Notes under the pieces: model-generated | Databases searched by the model: none | Seen by the model: the letters and a program-made list of their open reading frames with translations, nothing else | Told to the model about the DNA's origin: nothing | Part shown: piece after piece, positions 58,449 to 64,000 of the stretch | Layout of the letters: the number at the start of each line of letters is the position of its first letter | Position numbering within the stretch: the stretch's first letter is position 1 | Assembly: GCA_963727845.1 (NCBI GenBank) | Contig: CAVSHI010000003.1 | Location: 868,001-932,000, forward strand | DNA length: 64,000 bases | Origin: JBEKTW01 sp963727845 | GTDB lineage: Bacteria > Bacteroidota > Ignavibacteria > UBA10030 > SZUA-254 | Direction of reading: 5' to 3' | Program-made: the position numbers and the translations under genes

Positions 58449-58883
58449 TCAGGCCGTTGCCGCGGGTTCTTTCGGCTTGCGTCCGTACACGAGGGCAACA
58501 AGGATACCCAAAATGATATACGTTACAATTCCGTAGAGGAACCACTGCAGGCAAAGGGAATAGGGCATGGGATACATCGCGTACGACGAATACGCCATCG
58601 GCGTCGCCATGATCATTCCCATGTAGAATCCATAACGCACACCTTCCACAATTCCCTTCCCTTCATATCCCTTTGAAAACACGAGAGTGAAGAAGAACGC
58701 AACAATGAGATTCACCACATAATACACCCACATCAGATTGTTCATCTCGCTCTCCGGTCTCATGAGCCTCATCATGGCGTCGGACTTATACTCCGACGAA
58801 AGAATCACCCCGTGAATGAGGATGTTGAGGATGGATATCCCTATGAACACCGCGATGAATCCTATCCATAGTTTTTTGTTCAT
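58449..58883 (-). CDS. Small four-helix membrane protein of unknown function
   Basis: The start is set at 58883 (ATG) because AGGAG lies 5 bases upstream; a GTG two codons earlier is too close to it. The product has 144 residues with four membrane helices (LWIGFIAVFIGISILNILIH; MWVYYVVNLIVAFFFTLVF; YGFYMGMIMATPMAYSSY; LQWFLYGIVTYIILGILVAL) and a short basic tail. I do not recognise the family beyond general similarity to small DUF-type integral membrane proteins. It stands alone between a glycosyltransferase gene and a nitrilase-family gene. Confidence 0.7.
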   Translation of the reverse strand: MNKKLWIGFIAVFIGISILNILIHGVILSSEYKSDAMMRLMRPESEMNNLMWVYYVVNLIVAFFFTLVFSKGYEGKGIVEGVRYGFYMGMIMATPMAYSSYAMYPMPYSLCLQWFLYGIVTYIILGILVALVYGRKPKEPAATA

Positions 58884-58988
58884 GCTCACTCCTGAAGATG
58901 TTATAGATGATGGTGAATTAAAGTACTGCCGCTGTACCGCCTGTATGTTTATCCGGCATCATGACAGCCTGCGCCGGGGATGTTGACC

Positions 58989-59831
58989 TCATTGCCTATA
59001 TTGTTCAACTTTCCTGTCCCTGAAGAGGTCATTGAATTCATTTACGCGTTTGTTGCTCGCCAGAGAGAAGTCCAGGTCAACCACGGATATCCCGGCTTTG
59101 TTCTTTCCGAGTCTCGCGAGGATCTCCCCGCGGGGGGAAACCACTTCGCTACTACCAATATAACGAAACTTTACTCCGCCGCGTTCTTCCTCGCCTATCC
59201 TGTCGGCCGTTGCAGCAAAAACTCGGTTTTCCAAACAGCGTGTCACCATAGCGTCGGGGCAGTACGGCATGACGAGATTCGAGGGATGGGCAATCAATTG
59301 TGCCCCGCCAAGAGCGAGGGAGCGCGCACTTTCAGGGTATATCCAATCGTAACAAATCATGATGCCGATTTTACCGAACGGCAATTCAAAAACGGGAAAG
59401 CCCAGGTCGCCAGGAGCGAAGAAGAGGTTTTCTCTATTATACAGATGGACCTTGCGGTATAATCCCACGATGCCGCCCGGTCCAACGAGCGCCGCGGAAT
59501 TGTAGTCCGTAGTTCCTGGTTCTTGGTTGTCGGTTCGGGGTTCGCGGTTCGGGGTTCGAGAGCCGGGTTTCGTCGTTTGTTCAGCAAAACCGTAGACAAC
59601 ATAGCATGATTTCGTTCTTGCAAATTCAGCAACAGAATCAAACGTCTTTCCTGCAAGCGGTTCGGAAAGCTGCTCAACTTCCCGCTTGTCGGCAAAGTTG
59701 TACCCCGTGTTAAACAGCTCGGGGAGGACATAAAGGTCTGCCCGAACGTCTCCCATGAGCTCGATTGCCGCCTGCACATTTGCGCGAATCTCGCCGAAAA
59801 CCGGATTTGTTTGAACGACGGCGACTTTCAT
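58989..59831 (-). CDS. Carbon-nitrogen hydrolase (nitrilase superfamily)
   Basis: The start at 59831 (MKVAVVQTNPVFGEIRANV) is where the family homology begins; the frame extends 13 codons further. The 280-residue enzyme has the catalytic triad: Glu in VLPELFNTGYNF, Lys in GLYRKVHLYNRE, Cys in GIMICYDWIYPES. It hydrolyses an amide or nitrile, with an omega-amidase or N-carbamoyl-type substrate possible. Between YGFAEQ and YNSAALV it carries about 23 extra residues (TKPGSRTPNREPRTDNQEPG), encoded by an iterated repeat (59511-59572). The insertion lies in a surface loop ahead of the catalytic Lys region, so the enzyme may still be active. Confidence 0.9.
   Translation of the reverse strand: MKVAVVQTNPVFGEIRANVQAAIELMGDVRADLYVLPELFNTGYNFADKREVEQLSEPLAGKTFDSVAEFARTKSCYVVYGFAEQTTKPGSRTPNREPRTDNQEPGTTDYNSAALVGPGGIVGLYRKVHLYNRENLFFAPGDLGFPVFELPFGKIGIMICYDWIYPESARSLALGGAQLIAHPSNLVMPYCPDAMVTRCLENRVFAATADRIGEEERGGVKFRYIGSSEVVSPRGEILARLGKNKAGISVVDLDFSLASNKRVNEFNDLFRDRKVEQYRQ
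59511..59572. repeat. GAACCCCGAACC-type iterated repeat inside the nitrilase gene
   Basis: On the plus strand: GGTTCTTGGTTGTCGGTTCG, then GGGTTCGCGGTTCGGGGTTC. The units are 6-10 bases long. The insert keeps the reading frame, and its translation is low-complexity (Pro, Arg, Thr, Asn, Glu, Gln). Confidence 0.75.
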
Positions 59832-59905
59832 ATACATTATCCCGCAAGAAAATACATTAATTTTAGCCAATATTCAACATCTTCGCGAAATTTAATGAAA
59901 GGCTC

Positions 59906-59934
59906 TTGCATGTAGGCGGGAATATGCTTATCTT
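59906..59934 (+). promoter_or_regulatory. Candidate promoter of the cold-shock gene
   Basis: TTGCAT (59906-59911) and TATCTT (59929-59934) with 17 bases between. It would give a leader of about 230 bases before the cold-shock start, and long leaders are usual for such genes. The leader (59940-60169) shows no open frame with its own site. Confidence 0.4.
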
Positions 59935-60169
59935 AGTATAGCAAATGACAGTACACCGTTTTTGCGCTTTTAAGATCGTGCTGTGATACCGTAAGCCCCT
60001 TCAAGGTAAGCGTCAACCAGCAATCAAGAATCGCTACGAATGGTGCAACAGGAAGCCATTCAAAGCGATTTTGTGTTTTAAAGGCAGCTCGTCGGCGTAC
60101 ACCTTACCCGAAGGTATCTCGGGGTGCAACAACAACACCCGCCCCTGGCGGGAAGAAAGGATATGTTCC

Positions 60170-60370
60170 ATGGAAAAAGGAACGGTTAAGTGGTTCAACG
60201 GAGCAAAGGGCTACGGATTCATTACGCGGCAGGGCGGAGAAGATGTCTTCGTACATTTCAAAGCCATCGCCGGCGACGGGTATAAAAACCTGGCCGAAGG
60301 CGATCAAGTCGAGTTTGAAGTCGAGCGCGGTCCAAAAGGACTTCAGGCTGCAAACGTTACGAAGATCTAA
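60170..60370 (+). CDS. csp: Cold-shock domain protein
   Basis: The start at 60170 (MEKGTVKWFNGAKGYGFITR) has AAAGGA 8-9 bases upstream; the open frame extends 33 codons upstream through the leader. The 66-residue product is a full cold-shock domain with both RNA-binding motifs, KGYGFITR (RNP1-like) and DVFVHFKAI (RNP2-like). It acts as an RNA chaperone. A strong terminator follows 20 bases after the stop. It is one of only three genes on the plus strand here and has a long untranslated leader. Confidence 0.96.
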   Translation: MEKGTVKWFNGAKGYGFITRQGGEDVFVHFKAIAGDGYKNLAEGDQVEFEVERGPKGLQAANVTKI

Positions 60371-60390
60371 CTGATTTTCGAATAAACTGA

Positions 60391-60423
60391 AAACCCCGTC
60401 CTGATTTTATCGGGACGGGGTTT
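60391..60423 (+). terminator. Rho-independent terminator of the cold-shock gene
   Basis: AAACCCCGTCC (60391-60401) pairs with GGACGGGGTTT (60413-60423) over 11 bases with an 11-base loop, followed by CTTGTTTT. It may also serve the convergent gene ending at 60442. Confidence 0.9.
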
Positions 60424-60441
60424 CTTGTTTTCAGTGAGGAG

Positions 60442-61485
60442 TTATTTCATCAACAGCATCTTCTTCACGGCGGAACAATTTCCTGCCTGCAGCCGATAAA
60501 TGTAGACTCCGCTTGGCAAGTTGCTCGCGTTGAATTCTGCCGATCTATACCCCGCCTCTTGATATCCGTTAGCCAGCGTCGCAACTTCACGTCCGATTAC
60601 ATCATACACTTTCAGTACAACATAGACATTTGTGGGGAGACTGTAGTTAATACGGGTGGTCGGGTTAAACGGATTTGGATAGCACTGAGACAAATTGAAA
60701 AATGTGGGTTTCGCAATTTCCGGAGCAGTGTATTCCTGATTCGGTTGTTGAAACGTAGCAGATGCGGGGGTTCCGATTTTGGCAACGATGTCAAGACACT
60801 GTCCAAGATGGGCAGTGCTCACTGAGTCGATGGCAAATCCCCGGCTTCTCGTCGTGTTAAACAGTGCCCGGGCGTCTACGAAGTCTCCCTTTTCGGCTAA
60901 AGCCCAGGTGGTTTGCAGTTGACATTGCAGCCAAACATCGTCCGCGGGATGGCTTTGGAGCACTTTGTTGGCAAGGGCAATCACGCCATCGAAGTCCCTC
61001 TGATCCATCTTGGACTGAATTTGATACTCCGTCACTAGCGATTTGAAACTGGCCGATGATGACGCTGAAGCGACTTGCGTCAAGAAATCATCCCAGGAGA
61101 CTCCAAGTGCATAAGACAGTCTTCTTCCAGATCCGGCAAGGGTTGCCAATAGTCGAAGCGCATCGAGGGCCGTGTTGGGGTTGCTCTCTACTTGAGTTCT
61201 TAAATCCTGAATTCTACTTACTAACACTGAATCGTTTGTTACCGCAATTCCATTTCCGTTCATTGAGTTTACACGACCACCCGAGCTAAATGGAACTCCC
61301 GTTTCCCGCACGCTCTGCATTGCAGCGAGACTCCCGCCAGTCAGGCAATTTGTGTAGTCGACCGGTCCATTGAATTCCGACGAAGGTGGGGGGCATTGAT
61401 TCGGTGATCCCCAGAATGTCAGTTCTGCTTCGACAGTCGTGGAAGTAGAGTTAACTATCCAGTAAGAGTTGCTGCCGCTGACATA
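60442..61485 (-). pseudogene. 3' part of a type IX secretion cargo gene split by an IS element
   Basis: About 345 residues in frame, beginning TSPYVSGSNSYWIVNSTS just inside the IS end. The middle is a helical region (residues about 85-250). The C-terminus is a type IX secretion sorting domain: CYPNPFNPTTRINYSLPTNV, LKVYDVIGREVATLANG and SGVYIYRLQAGNCSAVKKML. The protein would be exported to the surface. The matching 5' part with signal peptide lies at 62924-63075. No known enzyme domain is recognised. Confidence 0.75.
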
Positions 61486-62923
61486 GGGGCTTGTCCCATT
61501 CATAGTTGAAATTCGTATGACAATGCAATCTGAGGGTTTGTTATTTACGCAACTTTCTTGTTAGATTCAAGTTTCCTTCTGTAATCCAGTTCAAGAGCAT
61601 TTACCAAGATTGCCATCGACTTGCACCCTCGTACCTTCCGGAACTTCTTCTCTGCTTCAAGTAATGCTGTCGCGACCCATCGGTGCTTTTGCTCGGAGCT
61701 CATCCAGCGCTTGACGTTCCGCATCACGGTCCTTCCACGTGAGAATGCCGACTCGATGAGATTGGTTGATGAGAACGATGTGCGAAGCAATGCCGGTATC
61801 TCAAGCCGATGGAGCGTCAACGTTTCCTCCAGTCCTTCCCGAAGACTCCCAGCTGCATCCGGGTTCAACCGATCGAGTTCGCGTCCTATCGATTCCAGTG
61901 CTCGTTTGGCATCATCATGCGATGTCATCTTGTAGGCTGCGAGCATCTTCCGATCATACTCCGCATGGTACTTCTGCGGAAGGTGTTGCTTGACATTCCT
62001 TCGCTTGTGAACCTGGCACCGCTGAACGCTCGCTCTGCTTCCGAAGAACCGCTCCACTGCTGAGCGTAGCCCCTTCGATCCATCAATCACGACTAATACC
62101 GGGACGTTTGTCTTGAGCCCTCGTTTCACCATGTCTTCAAACAATATCACGCACACATCGGCATTCTCTGTCGAACCCTCCCGGAACCCCACAATTACCT
62201 TCTTTCCAGTCGTTTCTACACCAAGAGCGACAATGTGAACACTATCTCCGAGCTTCACTCCATCGAGGATTAACGCACAGAGATTGAACTCAGATAGATC
62301 CCGCTCACAGAGTTCTTTCAGCTGCTTGCTTGTCGCGTCGACCATCTCACGATTGACAACGGATTTTGATATCCCGTATCCCTCCCGTATCGTTTCTATC
62401 GCCTGAGGGTAGTTCCGGCAACTCAGGCCAGAGACCAATCGCTGAAACACTGCCTGCGTTCGTTGATTAGAGTCATGGAACCGTTCGTAACTCGACAACT
62501 GGACTTCTTTGCCATCTTTGCTTCTCAAACGCGGACAATGTACCGGGGCCTTTTGACCACCCACGATCACGTACCCGTTCTGCTTTCCCCACCGGTCCAC
62601 CGTTGTCCCTCGGTCGTAACGCTTCCCTGCAACATGATCGCGTTCCTGTTCCATGATCCCGGTCATGATCAGAACACCCGCACTTGTCGTCAGTGCTTGG
62701 AGTTCCAATCCTAGCTCCTCAACCAACCGCTCCACGTCGAAGTTTCCTTCAGGCGGTTCACCAAAAACCAACTTGATTTGTTGCTTATTATTCTGTACTT
62801 TTGCTTTTGTCATGGCGATGACTCCTTTCCAGGGTTTAAGTTTTTGAGAGAATTTATTCCCCAGAATAAGCATCGCCATGATGATTTTCAAACCCGAATT
62901 TCAACTAACTTTGGGACATCCCC
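61486..62923 (-). mobile_element. IS256-family insertion sequence
   Basis: The left end reads GGGGCTTGTCCCA then TTCATAGTTGAAATTCG. The right end, read inward on the other strand, is GGGGATGTCCCA then AAGTTAGTTGAAATTCG. These form an imperfect terminal inverted repeat of about 29 bases around one transposase gene. I found no clear target duplication; the outer flanks (ACATA and ATGTA) only extend the inverted repeat. It splits a type IX cargo gene. Confidence 0.8.
61545..62813 (-). CDS. IS256-family transposase (Mutator type)
   Basis: The start at 62813 (MTKAKVQNNKQQIKL) has AAAGGAG 8-9 bases upstream; the open frame reaches back to 62891. The product is 422 residues. The catalytic DDE triad can be seen: Asp in LCALILDGVKLGD, Asp in VPVLVVIDGSKGLRSAV and Glu in LIESAFSRGRTVMRNVKRW. 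The QRCQVHKRRNVKQHLP block is typical of the family. It occupies nearly the whole element, is uninterrupted, and so may be active. Confidence 0.95.
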   Translation of the reverse strand: MTKAKVQNNKQQIKLVFGEPPEGNFDVERLVEELGLELQALTTSAGVLIMTGIMEQERDHVAGKRYDRGTTVDRWGKQNGYVIVGGQKAPVHCPRLRSKDGKEVQLSSYERFHDSNQRTQAVFQRLVSGLSCRNYPQAIETIREGYGISKSVVNREMVDATSKQLKELCERDLSEFNLCALILDGVKLGDSVHIVALGVETTGKKVIVGFREGSTENADVCVILFEDMVKRGLKTNVPVLVVIDGSKGLRSAVERFFGSRASVQRCQVHKRRNVKQHLPQKYHAEYDRKMLAAYKMTSHDDAKRALESIGRELDRLNPDAAGSLREGLEETLTLHRLEIPALLRTSFSSTNLIESAFSRGRTVMRNVKRWMSSEQKHRWVATALLEAEKKFRKVRGCKSMAILVNALELDYRRKLESNKKVA

Positions 62924-63075
62924 ATGTAAATATCGACTTTACCTACGTCAGTCGAAAGAACCTTATTGAGTACGAGTTTTTCAGCCTCCGTCTTCGAGAC
63001 GTTCACCGTCTGTTGTGCCTTTGCAAGAGTAGCCGCACAAAGAAGTGCCGATAAGATGAAATATGAACTTTTCAT
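62924..63075 (-). pseudogene. 5' part of the type IX cargo gene split by the IS element
   Basis: Starting at 63075 with GGAG 9-10 bases upstream, the frame reads MKSSYFILSALLCAATLAKA (a signal peptide), then QQTVNVSKTEAEKLVLNKVL and STDVGKVDIYM before entering the IS end. It is 50 residues long and faces the C-terminal part across the element in the same orientation. Confidence 0.7.
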
Positions 63076-63293
63076 GTGAACTTTCTCCTTTTGCGAAAAC
63101 TATTGATAATGCGCGTTGGCTTGTGTATATTGCACTTACGCAAACATGACGGCGCCTTGCTGCCGATTGTTCGGCAGTGCTTTTCGACGATGACCCGTTG
63201 GTTTGCCGCTTCGACTGAACGGCGGTGGCGCAAACATCGCCGTTCAGGTTTTTCGCTAACACCAGGTATTACGAAGGCCTGACACCTCCTTTC
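63076..63293 (-). other. Leader region with two strong hairpins
   Basis: No gene is seen. On the minus strand CTGAACGGCG...CGCCGTTCAG (about 63217-63249) and CTGCCGA-ACAA-TCGGCAG (about 63158-63175) could form hairpins between two same-strand genes. GGCAAACC lies between them, and GGCAAACC also occurs in c-di-GMP riboswitches, but the other conserved parts of that riboswitch are missing. On the plus strand the first hairpin is followed by GTTTTT, so it could instead be a terminator. Confidence 0.4.
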
Positions 63294-64000
63294 TCACCTG
63301 ATCAACGACATCTTCTTTGAATAGAATTCACCGCCCACACAAAGTCTGTAAAGGTAAACACCACTGCTCAGTTTATACCTATTGGCATCTAATGCTACTG
63401 TGTAAGCGCCGGGTGCTTGTTTCCTATTCACCAAGATCGCTACCTCTCGTCCGAGCACGTCATATACCTTCAATGTCACCCGACTAACCGTTGCAATCTC
63501 ATATCTGATTTCTGTGCTGGGATTAAATGGGTTTGGGTAATTCTGATACAACTTGTGTTCTGAAGGAATCGATGGACCGGATTTACTTACAGATGTCACT
63601 GAATTCAAGCTTCTATATATTTCGCCCCCCATTCCCCCAGCCCACAAATAACCCTCGCCATCAAAAGCAAGACATAAAATCGATGGATCCAGAAACCCAC
63701 CGTTCACTTGTGTCCAGGTAACTCCATTATCCGTGGAATGATAAACCCCATTTCTAAATGTGCCAACAAAATAGTCTCCCGGAGCGGTCACGAGTATTGC
63801 TTGAACACTGTTCTCTGGCAAGCTTGTCCTCGTCCAGTTGTTTCCATTGTTGGTGGAAGTATATAGCCCGGTTTCCGTTCCGCAATAAACACTTCCGTTC
63901 TCGTTTACGGCGATGCAGTTGATCGTGGAATCCTCCAGCCCGACATCTATCGCGGTCCAATTGTTTCCATAGTCTGTTGAACGAAATGCACCTCCTCCTG
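63294..64000 (-). CDS. Type IX secreted protein with BNR/YCF48-like propeller repeats (partial, 5' end off the right edge)
   Basis: The open frame runs to the right edge without a start: FRSTDYGNNWTAIDVGLEDS, VYCGTETGLYTSTNNGNNWT and GTFRNGVYHSTDNGVTWTQV are three blades of a sialidase/BNR or photosystem-stability-factor-like propeller with the S-T-x-x-G-x-x-W-T repeat. The C-terminus is a type IX secretion sorting domain: LYQNYPNPFNPSTEIRYEIA, LKVYDVLGREVAILVNRKQA and SGVYLYRLCVGGEFYSKKMS. The protein should be exported to the surface or medium. Such repeats are common in proteins of unknown function in this group. Confidence 0.88.
   Translation of the reverse strand, partial: GGGAFRSTDYGNNWTAIDVGLEDSTINCIAVNENGSVYCGTETGLYTSTNNGNNWTRTSLPENSVQAILVTAPGDYFVGTFRNGVYHSTDNGVTWTQVNGGFLDPSILCLAFDGEGYLWAGGMGGEIYRSLNSVTSVSKSGPSIPSEHKLYQNYPNPFNPSTEIRYEIATVSRVTLKVYDVLGREVAILVNRKQAPGAYTVALDANRYKLSSGVYLYRLCVGGEFYSKKMSLIR

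Noticed and set aside
61478..62931. Eight-base target duplication around the IS256-family element
   Set aside because: CTGACATA on the left and ATGTAAAT on the right do not match; shifting the borders gave no better pair.
63076..63293. c-di-GMP (GEMM-like) riboswitch
   Set aside because: Only GGCAAACC matches; the second conserved strand with GACGCAAAGCC is absent.

Overview
The window looks like a chromosomal piece of a Bacteroidota/Ignavibacteria-type bacterium of moderate GC. The clues are C-terminal type IX secretion sorting domains (60442-61485 and 63294-64000), a very large multiheme c-type cytochrome complement, serine/threonine kinases fused to TPR or TolB-like propellers, and many short repeats in the gaps between genes. 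No rRNA, tRNA or CRISPR array was seen. Almost all genes lie on the minus strand, so transcription runs leftward.

Respiratory block, about 1-17153. From upstream to downstream it encodes a tetraheme cytochrome, a 13-heme/cytochrome b fusion, a 19-heme cytochrome, a diheme cytochrome b, EtfB, EtfA, an acyl-CoA dehydrogenase, a small unknown protein, a NapC-like cytochrome, a Rieske protein, a b6-like cytochrome b, an 11-heme cytochrome, the heme lyase CcmF and a sensor with a periplasmic CxxCH motif. By eye I count 55 heme c attachment motifs. The genes overlap or are tightly spaced, which suggests one or a few operons that carry electrons from acyl-CoA through ETF and quinol to a multiheme chain.

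Regulatory block, 17480-22957. It holds a stand-alone receiver protein, a sigma-54 activator, its PAS histidine kinase and hemN. A near-consensus sigma-54 promoter lies in front of hemN.

Housekeeping and envelope block, 23372-37385. It holds a secreted GH38 alpha-mannosidase, a DUF4139-like protein, a heterodimeric ABC exporter pair split by a small four-helix-bundle gene with AT-rich inverted ends, PriA, and two plus-strand genes (a kinase-like membrane protein and a lipoprotein).

Kinase array, 37623-55933. Six paralogous Ser/Thr kinases lie head to tail, three with TPR tails and three with TolB/PD40 propellers. A tandem ABM-domain protein lies at one end and a GAF-SpoIIE phosphatase at the other. 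The gaps hold truncated copies of the kinase 5' end (M-I-G-Q-T-I-S-H-Y) running into different palindromic repeats, often chained by ATGA overlaps. Palindromic repeats also sit in frame inside several genes. This is the least expected structure in the window.

Right end, 56130-64000. It holds a frameshifted DegT aminotransferase, a GT4 glycosyltransferase, a small membrane protein, a nitrilase-family amidohydrolase, a cold-shock gene with promoter and terminator, an IS256-family element that splits a type IX cargo gene, and a further type IX cargo gene running off the edge. Seven single-base indels break otherwise good genes, so sequence error must be considered before calling pseudogenes.
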